Assembly (NCBI GenBank): GCA_944350115.1
Contig: CALVNZ010000001.1
Coordinates: 157,378 to 221,377, forward strand
DNA from: an uncultured Clostridia bacterium
Lineage (GTDB): Bacteria; Bacillota; Clostridia; Christensenellales; UBA1242
Reading direction: 5' to 3'
Length of the DNA: 64,000 bases
Both the position numbers and the translations under genes were made by a program. This document shows, piece after piece, positions 25,307 to 36,048 of the stretch; position 1 is the first letter of the stretch; each line of letters starts with the position of its first letter. The notes beneath the pieces were generated by a model, which was not told where the DNA came from, did not search any database, and saw only the letters and a program-made list of their open reading frames with translations.

Positions 25307-25653
25307 GAAAACTAAACCCTCTTGAACTCGCCTTTTTAGGCGACAGCATTCACACAAACTTTGTTCGAAAATGGGCTTTGGAAAACTTGGACAAACCTAT
25401 CAACGCCATTCATTTGGCATGTTCAAAACTTTGCAGTGCAAAGCATCAAAGCGAAGTTTTGGACAAACTTGAACTTACGGAAGAAGAAAAAAACATTGTA
25501 AGGCTTGCAAGAAATGTCAAACCAAAACATCAAGCAAAAAACGCCGATATGCTTGAATACAAAAAAGCAACATCTTTTGAAGCATTAATTGGGCATCTGT
25601 ATGTGACACAACAAATCGAGCGTTTGAATGAAATTCTAACAAAATCTTTATAA
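25303..25653 (+). CDS. mrnC: Mini-ribonuclease III
   Basis: Mini-III is an RNase III catalytic domain without the dsRNA-binding domain; in Bacillus it matures 23S rRNA. The 116-residue product has NPLELAFLGDSIHTNFVRKW and later YKKATSFEALIGHLYV, corresponding to the two acidic active-site regions. Length is slightly short but complete. It is coupled to ychF by ATGA and is 10 bases ahead of rlmB. In Bacillus the order is cysS-mrnC-rlmB-yacP-sigH; here cysS is replaced by ychF and yacP is absent. Confidence 0.92.
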   Translation: MRKLNPLELAFLGDSIHTNFVRKWALENLDKPINAIHLACSKLCSAKHQSEVLDKLELTEEEKNIVRLARNVKPKHQAKNADMLEYKKATSFEALIGHLYVTQQIERLNEILTKSL

Positions 25654-25663
25654 TGAGGTCGAA

Positions 25664-26383
25664 ATGCAAATAGAAGGAAAAAATGCAATTAGAGAAGCAA
25701 TAAAATCAAAGCTCACAATCAACAAAATCATGGTTGATCAGAATTTTGCAAACAGAAAAGATGACTTAATTTCCCTTGCAAGACAAAATAAAATCAGGGT
25801 TGAATTTGTCCCAAAAGCTGGACTCGATCGCAAATCTACAACATCGCATCATCAAGGTTACATCGCTGATTGTGTAGATTTTCAGTATTCTCCCCTTTCA
25901 TCTTTAATAGACAAAGATAACAACCTGCCCTTAATTGTCATGTTGGACGGCATTGAAGACCCGCATAATTTCGGCGCTATCATTCGTTCTTGTGAATGCG
26001 CAGGTGTTGACGGCATTGTTATTCCAAAAAACAGAGCCTGCCAAGTCAACGACACAGTGATAAGGACAAGCACCGGTGCTATTGCAAATGTAAAAATAGC
26101 GCAAGTGACCAATTTAAAAGACGCGATAGATTATTTTAAAAATGAAGGATTATGGATTTATGCCGCTGAAACCGGCGGAGAAAGCATTTACAAACAAAAT
26201 TTGAAAAAACCTATTGCTGTTGTAATAGGTTCAGAAGGCAAAGGCGTCAAGCCAAGCATTGTTGAAAAATGTGACGGCGTTTTGACCCTTCCGCTTGAAG
26301 GTCAAGTCAACTCTTTAAATGCAAGCGTTGCGTGTGGCTTGACAATTTTTGAAATTTTAAGACAAAGGAAGTATAATGACTGA
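25664..26383 (+). CDS. rlmB: 23S rRNA 2'-O-ribose methyltransferase RlmB (TrmH/SpoU family)
   Basis: RlmB methylates G2251 in the 23S rRNA. The 239-residue product has the N-terminal substrate-binding domain (IEGKNAIREAIKSKLTINKI) and the SPOUT domain with its three motifs: VMLDGIEDPHNFGAIIRSCE, AVVIGSEGKGVK and LPLEGQVNSLNASVACGL. The family's trefoil knot is thus complete. It sits between mrnC and the sigma factor gene, overlapping the latter by 8 bases. G2251 specificity is inferred from gene order and overall similarity. Confidence 0.92.
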   Translation: MQIEGKNAIREAIKSKLTINKIMVDQNFANRKDDLISLARQNKIRVEFVPKAGLDRKSTTSHHQGYIADCVDFQYSPLSSLIDKDNNLPLIVMLDGIEDPHNFGAIIRSCECAGVDGIVIPKNRACQVNDTVIRTSTGAIANVKIAQVTNLKDAIDYFKNEGLWIYAAETGGESIYKQNLKKPIAVVIGSEGKGVKPSIVEKCDGVLTLPLEGQVNSLNASVACGLTIFEILRQRKYND

Positions 26384-26957
26384 CGAAGAATTGGCGGGTT
26401 TAGCTCAAAAAGGCGACACCAACGCAGAAATTGAATTGTTTAATAGATATCGCAACACGATTACAAAATATAGTCGTGGATTTTATCTTATCGGTGGTGA
26501 TGTTGAAGATTTAATTCAAGAAGGAATGATTGGATTATATAAAGCAATAAAAGGTTACAACCACAAAAAAGAAGCTGCGTTTTCAACTTTCGCACACATT
26601 TGCATTAAACGACAAATTCAATCCGCTGTTAGAAATGCATCAACTCAAAAAAATTTGGTTTTGTCTTCTGCTCTGCCAATAACAGATGAAGACAATGATG
26701 AACTTGGAATATTTCTTATTTCTGACGGCTTGTCACCAGAACAAGTCCTCGCAAATAAGCAACTATATTTTGAATTAAAACAAGAATTTGCAAAAGAACT
26801 TTCTCTTTTAGAAAACAAAGTTTTAAAACTATATTTGCAAGGTTTAAGTTATCAGCAAATAGCGGACAAAACTGGGCAGACAAAAAAAAGCATCGACAAT
26901 GCTTTGTCAAGGATAAAGAAAAAAATTTCACAAATACGAAAAAAAGTTTTTGACTAA
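26376..26957 (+). CDS. sigH: sigma-70 family RNA polymerase sigma factor, SigH (sigma-30)-like
   Basis: The 193-residue product has region 2 with GDVEDLIQEGMIGLYKAIKGYNHKKEAAFSTFAHICIKRQIQSAVRNASTQKN, very like Bacillus SigH. It also has region 4 with LSLLENKVLKLYLQGLSYQQIADKTGQTKKSIDNALSRIKKKI. SigH drives post-exponential and early sporulation genes in Bacillus, and competence or stress genes elsewhere; the target here is unknown. Its place behind mrnC-rlmB matches the Bacillus order. In Bacillus, rpmG-secE-nusG follows sigH directly; here that cluster is 26 kb away. Confidence 0.88.
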   Translation: MTDEELAGLAQKGDTNAEIELFNRYRNTITKYSRGFYLIGGDVEDLIQEGMIGLYKAIKGYNHKKEAAFSTFAHICIKRQIQSAVRNASTQKNLVLSSALPITDEDNDELGIFLISDGLSPEQVLANKQLYFELKQEFAKELSLLENKVLKLYLQGLSYQQIADKTGQTKKSIDNALSRIKKKISQIRKKVFD

Positions 26958-27020
26958 AATATTTAATTATTTGACTTAAAATGAAAATACAGCTAAAATT
27001 CATAACAAATGGAGAAGATT

Positions 27021-28991
27021 ATGAGTGATTTTGAGCGACCTCGTCCAACTTTCCCAAAAAGAGCGGTTGTGACAGGTGGAATGCCATACGGAAACAAACA
27101 TTTGCATTTTGGACACGTTGCCATGATGCTTCGTGCTGACACCATTGCACGTTTTTTGCGCGACAGAATAGGAAAAGACAATGTTGTCTTTATTTCAGGA
27201 ACAGATTGTTTTGGTTCAACTGCGACAGAAGGTTTCCGAAAAGCCAAAGAAGCTGGTCAGCTCCCAAAAGAGATGACTTTGCAAGAGTTTATTTATTCAA
27301 ACCACTTGCATCAAAAAGAAACCTTTAAAATGCTTGAAATAGAGCACAACCTTTTTGGTGCTTCTGCATTTGAACCTATGAAATCTATTCACGAAGAAAT
27401 GAGCAAAATGTTTATTAGCACTTTGCATTCAAATGGAATGATTTCAAAACACGCTTCTTTTCAATTTTATGACCCGAAACTAAAAGTCCTTTTAAATGGC
27501 AGACAAGTTGTCGGTCGTTGCCCTATTGAAGGTTGTCAAAGTGAAAAAGGTTATGCAGACGAATGTGATTTAGGTCATCAATATCTTCCCATGGATCTTA
27601 TTGACCCTGTCAGCGCTCTCACTGGCGAAACGCCTGAATTAAAAAGAGTTGAAAACTGGTATTTTGATCTCGATAAATGCACTAATGAAATGAGAATTTG
27701 GCTTGAAGATATTGAAAAACGCTCTGACACACCTATTTTCATGACTCGTGAAATAAAAGAGTTTTTAAAAGAACCAGAAATTTATGTGAAAAAAGAATAT
27801 TTGCCAAAACTTAAAACTTTAACCTTGCCAAAATACGAACTGATTGAAAAAAATGGGTCAAGTGCCACAATGGTTTTTGAAAAACTTTCTGACAGAGAAA
27901 AAGCTTGCGAAATTTTGGCAGAAAATCAAATTCATTATAGAACTGGCAAAACATTGGTCCCTTTTAGATTGACTGGAAACGATCCTTGGGGTGTGCCATG
28001 CCCAGTTATTGACGGACTAGATGGACAAACATTCTATGTTTGGCCAGAAAGTTTGTGGGCACCTATTTCATTGACAAAAGCTTATTTAAAATCAATTGGA
28101 AAGTCTGACAATGAATGGGAAAAATTTTGGAAAAGCAATGAGGCTGAAATCTATCAAATAATTGGTGAAGACAATCTTTCTTTCTATGGCCCTGCGCAAC
28201 AAGCAATGTGGCTTCATATGCAAAAAGGCAAAGTTTGTTATCCGCCAAAAGATGGTGACTTTAAACTTTCAAGAATTGTTCCAATAAAACATTTGTTGTT
28301 CTTAAACAAAAAAGCAAGTTCATCTGGCGCAGTCAAACCTCCAATGGGACGCGACTTTTTAAATTACTACACGCCAGAACAATTAAGAATGCACTTTTTG
28401 GGAATGAACCTTTCGAATAATAATGTAAATTTCATGCCAAAGCCATTAAATCCTGATGCTAAACCCGAAGAAGTTGACCCTGTTTTAAAAGAAGGCAATC
28501 TTTTGACAAATGTCTACAACAGAATTCTTCGAACATTTTTCTACAGCACACAAAAATATTTTGATGGAAAAGTTCCTGGTGCAGAACCAAGCCAAGAAAT
28601 TATGGAAAAATGCAAAAAAGCATGTTTGGACTACGAAAGATTTATGTATGACAAAAAATTGCATCAAGTTATAAATGTTGTCGATGTTTTTGTTAGAGAT
28701 ATAAACAAAATGTGGGTTAAAGAAGTGAATGAAAACGACAAAGAAGGACTTAAAGCTTTGACAGCAAACACTTTGCAACTGATCAAAACCGCAAACCTAC
28801 TCTTGCATCCAATGGCCCCAAGTGGAACTGAAAATGTGGCAGACTTTTTAAATTTTGACAAAGAAAAGGCTTTTAGTTGGGATTACGCCTTTGAGGCATT
28901 CAAAACAATAAAAACAAAACCTGAGATAAAATTTTTGGCTGAAAAGCAAGACTTTTTTAAAAAACATCCATCACAACTTGTTAGTGAATAA
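27021..28991 (+). CDS. methionyl-tRNA synthetase-like class I tRNA ligase
   Basis: The 656-residue product has the MetRS-like start PKRAVVTGGMPYGNKHLHFGHVAMM with HFGH for HIGH, FISGTDCFGS, a zinc-knuckle region (GRCPIEGCQSEKGYADECDLGHQY), VYVWPESLWAPI-like sequence and a helical anticodon-binding domain. In place of KMSKS it has KKASSSG. This matches a divergent group annotated in Clostridia only as a class I tRNA ligase, so charging of methionine is likely but not certain; a canonical metG may exist elsewhere. The start is the ATG at 27021, with GGAG at proper distance; an ATG four codons earlier lacks one. A terminator follows. Confidence 0.75.
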   Translation: MSDFERPRPTFPKRAVVTGGMPYGNKHLHFGHVAMMLRADTIARFLRDRIGKDNVVFISGTDCFGSTATEGFRKAKEAGQLPKEMTLQEFIYSNHLHQKETFKMLEIEHNLFGASAFEPMKSIHEEMSKMFISTLHSNGMISKHASFQFYDPKLKVLLNGRQVVGRCPIEGCQSEKGYADECDLGHQYLPMDLIDPVSALTGETPELKRVENWYFDLDKCTNEMRIWLEDIEKRSDTPIFMTREIKEFLKEPEIYVKKEYLPKLKTLTLPKYELIEKNGSSATMVFEKLSDREKACEILAENQIHYRTGKTLVPFRLTGNDPWGVPCPVIDGLDGQTFYVWPESLWAPISLTKAYLKSIGKSDNEWEKFWKSNEAEIYQIIGEDNLSFYGPAQQAMWLHMQKGKVCYPPKDGDFKLSRIVPIKHLLFLNKKASSSGAVKPPMGRDFLNYYTPEQLRMHFLGMNLSNNNVNFMPKPLNPDAKPEEVDPVLKEGNLLTNVYNRILRTFFYSTQKYFDGKVPGAEPSQEIMEKCKKACLDYERFMYDKKLHQVINVVDVFVRDINKMWVKEVNENDKEGLKALTANTLQLIKTANLLLHPMAPSGTENVADFLNFDKEKAFSWDYAFEAFKTIKTKPEIKFLAEKQDFFKKHPSQLVSE

Positions 28992-29020
28992 AACGAAGAT
29001 TATTTCTTCGTTTTTTTTAT
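28990..29020 (+). terminator. terminator of the MetRS-like gene
   Basis: AACGAAGA pairs with TCTTCGTT (about 28992-29012) and eight T residues follow. Confidence 0.88.
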
Positions 29021-29055
29021 TTATGGCAATGTTTTATAAAATTTTTAAAAAATTG

Positions 29056-29084
29056 TTGACAAATTGCATAAATAAGCATACAAT
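29056..29084 (+). promoter_or_regulatory. promoter of initiator tRNA
   Basis: TTGACA (29056-29061) and TACAAT (29079-29084) are 17 bases apart, ending 10 bases before the tRNA. Confidence 0.8.
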
Positions 29085-29094
29085 ATAATCACGT

Positions 29095-29171
<77 letters not shown>

Positions 29172-29173
29172 GT

Positions 29174-29207
29174 TTAAACGAAGAAAGTTTCTTCGTTTTT
29201 TTTATTT
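29174..29207 (+). terminator. terminator of initiator tRNA
   Basis: AAACGAAGAAA pairs with TTTCTTCGTTT, and T residues follow. Its 3' arm and tail (TTTCTTCGTTTTTTTTATTT) are identical to those of the terminator 185 bases upstream. Confidence 0.85.
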
Positions 29208-29234
29208 TAAATATTTTTTTCTTTTAACAGAATA

Positions 29235-29243
29235 TGGTATAAT
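29235..29243 (+). promoter_or_regulatory. extended -10 promoter of the MBL-fold gene
   Basis: TGGTATAAT is an extended -10 box (TGn before TATAAT). Only a T tract stands at the -35 position, as is common with extended -10 promoters. Confidence 0.55.
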
Positions 29244-29262
29244 TTTGGCGAGGTAAATTTAA

Positions 29263-29964
29263 GTGAAAATAGAACTTATTGGAACAGGTTGCACATGGAC
29301 AAAAAAATTGGCGACAAGTTATATAATTGACGATCACATTATGCTTGATTGCCCGCAAGGATCTTTTAAAACATTATTCACTAAACATAAATTGGATAAA
29401 ATTGACACTGTTATAATTTCACATTATCACAGCGATCACTGGGCAGATTTTCATCTTTTCGTTGAAGCGTTAAAACATAAAAATTTTACAAACAAAGTAA
29501 AAGTTTTTGCACCTGTCGGATTTTGGGAAAAATTTGAATGTCTGGCAAAAGCTTTTTATCTTCCAAAAACACTAATTTTTGCAAAAGAACACATAAGTTT
29601 TAATCAACTAAAAAACGGAAAGGTTTTTAAAATTGGCCGGCTAAATTTTACCTCTTATGAAGTAAAACACATTCCTGATTCTTTTGGATTTGTTGCAAGT
29701 GATGGTGAAACAACTGTTGGCTTTAGTTGTGACACTTCAATGTGTGACAATTTAATTAAAATTATTAAAAAATCAAAAGTTGTTTTTATTGATATGGCAA
29801 GCACGCAACCCAATGACAAGCATCTTTGTGTAAACGAAGTGATCAATTTGAAAAAAGAATTTGACAAGGTGCAATTTATTCCAATTCATCTTTCGGACTT
29901 TTCAACGCATGTGGCAAAAAATAAAATGAAACTTCCTTACAGTGGTCAAATTTTTAATATTTAA
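29263..29964 (+). CDS. metallo-beta-lactamase-fold hydrolase (RNase Z-like subgroup)
   Basis: A 233-residue protein with the metal site HYHSDHWAD (HxHxDH) near residue 55 and later a His in VKHIPDSFGF, an Asp in SCDTSMCD and a His in IPIHLSDF, so a two-metal centre is likely complete. The start MKIELIGTGCTWTKKLATSYII is typical of the group that includes RNase Z and phosphodiesterases. The flexible arm of RNase Z is not obvious. The start is a GTG at 29263 behind GAGGT. The substrate cannot be named. It is a single gene that ends at a shared terminator with gyrA. Confidence 0.82.
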   Translation: MKIELIGTGCTWTKKLATSYIIDDHIMLDCPQGSFKTLFTKHKLDKIDTVIISHYHSDHWADFHLFVEALKHKNFTNKVKVFAPVGFWEKFECLAKAFYLPKTLIFAKEHISFNQLKNGKVFKIGRLNFTSYEVKHIPDSFGFVASDGETTVGFSCDTSMCDNLIKIIKKSKVVFIDMASTQPNDKHLCVNEVINLKKEFDKVQFIPIHLSDFSTHVAKNKMKLPYSGQIFNI

Positions 29965-29983
29965 AAAATAAATAAAAAACATT

Positions 29984-30013
29984 AAAAAAACTGCAAAATT
30001 TTGCAGTTTTTTT
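29984..30013. terminator. bidirectional terminator between MBL gene and gyrA
   Basis: AACTGCAAAATTTTGCAGTT is a perfect palindrome flanked by A and T tracts, able to act on both strands. Confidence 0.85.
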
Positions 30014-30015
30014 AA

Positions 30016-32508
30016 TTATTCTTCAATTTCGCCTTCAACATGGTTTTGTTCTTCGTCTTCTTTTTCCGCCAAAGCAACTGCCACTATTTTTGCGTCCCCT
30101 CTAAGTTTCATCACTTTAACGCCTTGACTAACTCTTGAAAAACTGCTTATTGCATCAACTGGCGTCCTGATAATAATTCCATTGTCTGCAATAATTAAAA
30201 GATCTTGATCGCCATTCGTTTGTTTCAACGCAACAAGTTTTCCTGTTTTTTCATTGAATACGCCGGCTTTTATTCCCATTCCGCCACGGCCTTGCAATCT
30301 GTATTCATCAACGCTTGAACGTTTGCCATAGCCAAGTTCTGAAATAGTCACTATTTGCGTCCCCGCTTTGACAATAGTCATATCAATGATTTGTTCATCA
30401 TCTGTCAAAGACATTGATTTTACGCCTTGTGAACCACGCCCAGTCGCACGAACATCTTTTTCTGAAAATCTTATGCACTTGCCAGAACTTGACGCAATCA
30501 AAATTTCATCTTCCCCATTTGTCATTTCAACGCCAATCAAATTGTCGCCTTCAAGCAATGTTATTGCAATTTTACCGTTTTTGTTGATTCTTTCAAATTC
30601 AGAAAGATTTGTCTTTTTGATTAAGCCTTTTTTGGTTGCCATAATCAAGTTGCCCGTTGCACCTTCCGCACGAGGAATAACCGCTGAAACTTTTTCATCT
30701 GCATCAAGCATAATGAGATTGACAATGCTTCTTCCCTTGGCTGTTCTTTGCGCTTCTGGAACTTCATAGGCTTTCACAGAATAAACCTTGCCTTTGGTTG
30801 TAAAGAAAAGCAAATCGTCATGTGAAGAGGTAATGAACATTCTTTCAACAAAATCCTCTTCTTTGGTCTTATGTGCCGTCACGCCAACGCCTCCGCGTTT
30901 TTGGGAGTGATATTCGCTTGTTGACATTCTCTTTACATAACCCATGTGAGTCATTGAAATTACAACATCTTCTTTTGGAATCAAGTCCGCAATTTCAATT
31001 CCACCAACATCCATGCTTATTTCTGTTCTTCTTGGCTCACCAAACTCTTTCTTGATTTCTTCCAATTTGTCAATAATGATTTTTCTAACTCTTTCTGGTT
31101 TTGCCAAAATGTCTTCAAGGTCAGCAATTTTTTCTTCAAGTTCTTTGAGTTCTTCATTTAATTTTTCAACTTCCAAACTTGTAAGTCTTGAAAGTTTCAT
31201 TTCCAAAATAGCATTTGCTTGAATATCATCGAGTTCAAAGTTTTGTGTAAGTTTTATTGCCGCATCTTGCTTGTCTTCTGATGATTTGATTATCGCAATA
31301 ACTTCATCTATACTTGCAAGCGCAATAACTAAACCTTTTACTATGTGTTCTCTTTCTTTTGCTTTGCCTAAATCAAATTTTGTGCTTCTTTCAACAACTT
31401 CAATTTGATGGTCAACATAGCACTGCAACAATTCTTTTAAATTTAAAATTTTTGGTTGCCCATCAACCAAAGCAAGCATTATAATTCCGTCGCTTTGTTG
31501 CAATTGTGTGTGTTTATAAAGCAAGTTTAAAACGACTTGTGCGTTTGCGTCTTTTTTAATATCAATAACAATTCGCATACCATCACGGTCTGACTCTTCT
31601 TTAATGTCGCTTATGCCTTCGATTTTTTTGTTCTTCACAAGATCGGCAACTTGAACAATAAATTTCGCCTTGTTCACTTGATATGGAAGTTCTGTGATTA
31701 CAATTCTTTGTTTGCCAGAAGAAGTTTCATCTATTTCTGCTTTACCTCTTAAAAGAATCCCGCCACGACCAGTTCTGTATGCATGTTTTATTGCACTTCT
31801 TCCCATAATTATCCCACCCGTTGGAAAATCAGGAGCAGGAATGATGGAAATTAATTCATCAATGTCAATGTCTGGATTTGCTATAAGGGCTTGTGTTCCA
31901 TTGATCACTTCTGTCAAGTTGTGAGGCGGAATGTTAGTCGCCATACCAACAGCAATTCCGTCTGCACCATTTACAAGTAAGTTTGGAAATTTTGCTGGCA
32001 AAACGGTTGGTTGCATCAAAGTGTCATCAAAGTTAGGATAAAAAGCGACAGTGTCCTTGTCCAAGTCTTCTAACATAAGTGATGCTATTTTTGAAAGTCT
32101 GGCTTCTGTGTAACGCATAGCAGCAGGTGGATCGCCGTCAACTGATCCAAAGTTTCCATGCCCGTCAATTAAGGGACATCTTATTGAAAAGTCTTGAGCA
32201 AGTCTAACCATAGCGTCATAAACTGAACTGTCGCCGTGTGGGTGAAATTTACCCATAACCTCACCGACAATTCTTGCACATTTTTTAAACGGCTTATCAT
32301 AGAAGTTGTTAAGCTCACCCATTGAAAACAAAATTCTTCTGTGGACAGGTTTAAGTCCATCACGCACATCAGGAATTGCACGACTAACGTTGACAGCCAT
32401 GGCGTATGAAATAAATGATCTTTTTAATTCCCCGACGGCGTCAACTTTTTCAATTTTTGTTTCTGCAAGAAGTTCACTTAACGGCTTCTTTTCTTTTTCT
32501 TCTTTCAT
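30016..32508 (-). CDS. gyrA: DNA gyrase subunit A
   Basis: GyrA cuts and rejoins DNA and wraps it for negative supercoiling. The 830-residue product has RAIPDVRDGLKPVHRRILFSM, the catalytic tyrosine (Tyr133 in AAMRYTEARLSKIA), a long coiled coil (LTSLEVEKLNEELKELEEKIADLEDIL) and a C-terminal beta-pinwheel with the GyrA box SQKRGGVGV. The box marks it as gyrase and not topoisomerase IV. It follows gyrB by 20 bases with an AAGGAAG site. The tail is acidic (EKEDEEQNHVEGEIEE). Confidence 0.97.
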   Translation of the reverse strand: MKEEKEKKPLSELLAETKIEKVDAVGELKRSFISYAMAVNVSRAIPDVRDGLKPVHRRILFSMGELNNFYDKPFKKCARIVGEVMGKFHPHGDSSVYDAMVRLAQDFSIRCPLIDGHGNFGSVDGDPPAAMRYTEARLSKIASLMLEDLDKDTVAFYPNFDDTLMQPTVLPAKFPNLLVNGADGIAVGMATNIPPHNLTEVINGTQALIANPDIDIDELISIIPAPDFPTGGIIMGRSAIKHAYRTGRGGILLRGKAEIDETSSGKQRIVITELPYQVNKAKFIVQVADLVKNKKIEGISDIKEESDRDGMRIVIDIKKDANAQVVLNLLYKHTQLQQSDGIIMLALVDGQPKILNLKELLQCYVDHQIEVVERSTKFDLGKAKEREHIVKGLVIALASIDEVIAIIKSSEDKQDAAIKLTQNFELDDIQANAILEMKLSRLTSLEVEKLNEELKELEEKIADLEDILAKPERVRKIIIDKLEEIKKEFGEPRRTEISMDVGGIEIADLIPKEDVVISMTHMGYVKRMSTSEYHSQKRGGVGVTAHKTKEEDFVERMFITSSHDDLLFFTTKGKVYSVKAYEVPEAQRTAKGRSIVNLIMLDADEKVSAVIPRAEGATGNLIMATKKGLIKKTNLSEFERINKNGKIAITLLEGDNLIGVEMTNGEDEILIASSSGKCIRFSEKDVRATGRGSQGVKSMSLTDDEQIIDMTIVKAGTQIVTISELGYGKRSSVDEYRLQGRGGMGIKAGVFNEKTGKLVALKQTNGDQDLLIIADNGIIIRTPVDAISSFSRVSQGVKVMKLRGDAKIVAVALAEKEDEEQNHVEGEIEE

Positions 32509-32528
32509 AATTTCTTCCTTTTACGCAA

Positions 32529-34528
<2,000 letters not shown>

Positions 34529-34542
34529 TATATATATAATAT

Positions 34543-34571
34543 ATTATATATTATTATAGACATAAAAACAA
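34543..34571 (-). promoter_or_regulatory. likely promoter of gyrBA
   Basis: On the minus strand TTGTTT (34571-34566) and TATAAT (34548-34543) are 17 bases apart. The sequence around is alternating AT, so other -10 choices exist. Confidence 0.45.
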
Positions 34572-34645
34572 GCGTTTTAAACGTTTTTTATGCGAAGAAT
34601 GAGGAATTTGTTGGCTTTTTACAACTCGTTGAAATTTAGCCCCTT

Positions 34646-35341
34646 CTAACGCTTTAAATGCAGGCCTTCCATTCTCCATTTATAAACATTATAATTTGAA
34701 ACAGGAATAAAAAAACCTAACGTGATAATATTAAGTGCCACGCACGCCCACCAACGTTTATAAAGTTGCTTTCTTGATCCTAAAAATTTTAAATTATTCC
34801 CACTCAAAATTTGTCTTTGTGCAAACATTTTCATTCTTATTTCATGTGCTAGTGGCGAAGCAAGTTTAAGCGTGACAATATTTACACCCATTGCTAAAAT
34901 TTCCGATCTTAAAAACTCTAAAAACATAGGTTTAATATAACTTGGAGCGATAGTGTTTTCAAATGCTATATTTACGCAAGACCAGTTTCTTAACTGCGTC
35001 CTTAAAAAAAATAAGTTAATCAACAAAATTATTCCATTTACTGCCCAAACCGTAACTTGACTCGTTAAGAACAAACCAAAAATATACAAAAGATAATTTG
35101 AAAGCGCTGCAAATGCGGAGTACACGCCCAAATAAATCACAAAAATAAAATATGCCTCATAAAGTTTGCCATTAAATTTAAGATTGACTCCATCAATTTG
35201 GCTGTGTTCAATTCTGTATTTTTCAAAAAAATAAAAAGCTACGGGCATGAAAATAAACGCTGTTGCCAAAGAAACAAAAAACAACAGAAGCTCAAAAATG
35301 TAATAAGCGCTAAGGCTCCCATCAAAACCCGACCGTTTCAT
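34646..35341 (-). CDS. membrane protein resembling DUF898/YjgN family
   Basis: A 231-residue membrane protein with about five hydrophobic segments. Two similar stretches, DGVNLKFNGKLYEAYF and NNLKFLGSRKQLYKRWW, each followed by a helix, and the ending FFIPVSNYNVYKWRMEGLHL suggest the repeated FxG...Y pattern of DUF898 (YjgN-like) proteins, whose function is unknown. The start overlaps the upstream gene as ATGA, with no separate ribosome site, so the two are translationally coupled. The assignment rests on recalled pattern only. Confidence 0.6.
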   Translation of the reverse strand: MKRSGFDGSLSAYYIFELLLFFVSLATAFIFMPVAFYFFEKYRIEHSQIDGVNLKFNGKLYEAYFIFVIYLGVYSAFAALSNYLLYIFGLFLTSQVTVWAVNGIILLINLFFLRTQLRNWSCVNIAFENTIAPSYIKPMFLEFLRSEILAMGVNIVTLKLASPLAHEIRMKMFAQRQILSGNNLKFLGSRKQLYKRWWACVALNIITLGFFIPVSNYNVYKWRMEGLHLKR

Positions 35342-35913
35342 GACTTTGATTTTCTATTTTTATCAACAAAACTAAAATTTTCATTTTTCAATTTAACAAA
35401 ACAAGTTCCATCGTTTATCCTTAACTCTCCTCTATGAAAAATTTTTGCATGTCTTTTTTCTTGTGAGCCAACTTCCACGTATTCAATGTCATAGAAGCTA
35501 AAACCTAAAATATTTAAAAAAGGATTAATGTAATAAAGAGAGTTTTGCATATACACAATCCCTATCAAAACCAAAGTCAAAACATAAACGCAATAGAAAC
35601 TGACGTACGAAAGATCCAAGTTTATTGCGAAAAGCACAAACAAAGAAAAATATCCTAAAAAATGCCTGTCTGTGATGTTTTGTTTTGAAAGAATTTTAAC
35701 TTCTTTTGAAACATCTTTGTTGAATTTAATGTTCCAAAGAAGTCCCCCAACACTAATTAAACATAATAAAATAAGTGTAGAAAGATTGATTGAGTTTAAC
35801 ACATTAAAGGTGAGATTGGCGTTAATCAATTCTACAACCAATTTTACAAGCACCAAAACATACATAGGCATAAACGCACTGATATAAAGCATTAGGTTTT
35901 TTAAAAATTTCAT
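35338..35913 (-). CDS. four-helix membrane protein, unknown (KwaA-like in layout)
   Basis: A 191-residue protein with four predicted membrane helices in the first 130 residues, the short motif YINPFLNILGFSFYDIEYVE after the last helix, and a soluble, Lys-rich tail. I recall this arrangement, with a conserved Y-I-N-P after the fourth helix, from a Firmicutes family that includes proteins annotated as KwaA of the Kiwa defence system. The partner KwaB (DUF4868) is absent here, and the adjacent gene is DUF898-like. No ribosome site is visible before the ATG. Function is therefore left open. Confidence 0.65.
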   Translation of the reverse strand: MKFLKNLMLYISAFMPMYVLVLVKLVVELINANLTFNVLNSINLSTLILLCLISVGGLLWNIKFNKDVSKEVKILSKQNITDRHFLGYFSLFVLFAINLDLSYVSFYCVYVLTLVLIGIVYMQNSLYYINPFLNILGFSFYDIEYVEVGSQEKRHAKIFHRGELRINDGTCFVKLKNENFSFVDKNRKSKS

Positions 35914-35988
35914 AAATTTATTATGATCAAAGTGAAAAATTTTACTACTTAATTGATTTCTTTAATTTAAACAACCTTTATGTTTCTC

Positions 35989-36017
35989 TTGATTTTAAAA
36001 TCTTGTTGTGATATAAT
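35989..36017 (+). promoter_or_regulatory. promoter of helD
   Basis: TTGATT (35989-35994) and TATAAT (36012-36017) are 17 bases apart, then an AGGGGG ribosome site. Confidence 0.75.
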
Positions 36018-36048
36018 ATCGCGATAAATCAATTTAGGGGGCTTTAAT

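Noticed and set aside
34646-35913. A complete Kiwa anti-phage system
   Set aside because: Only one gene resembles KwaA in layout; no KwaB-like gene is present.
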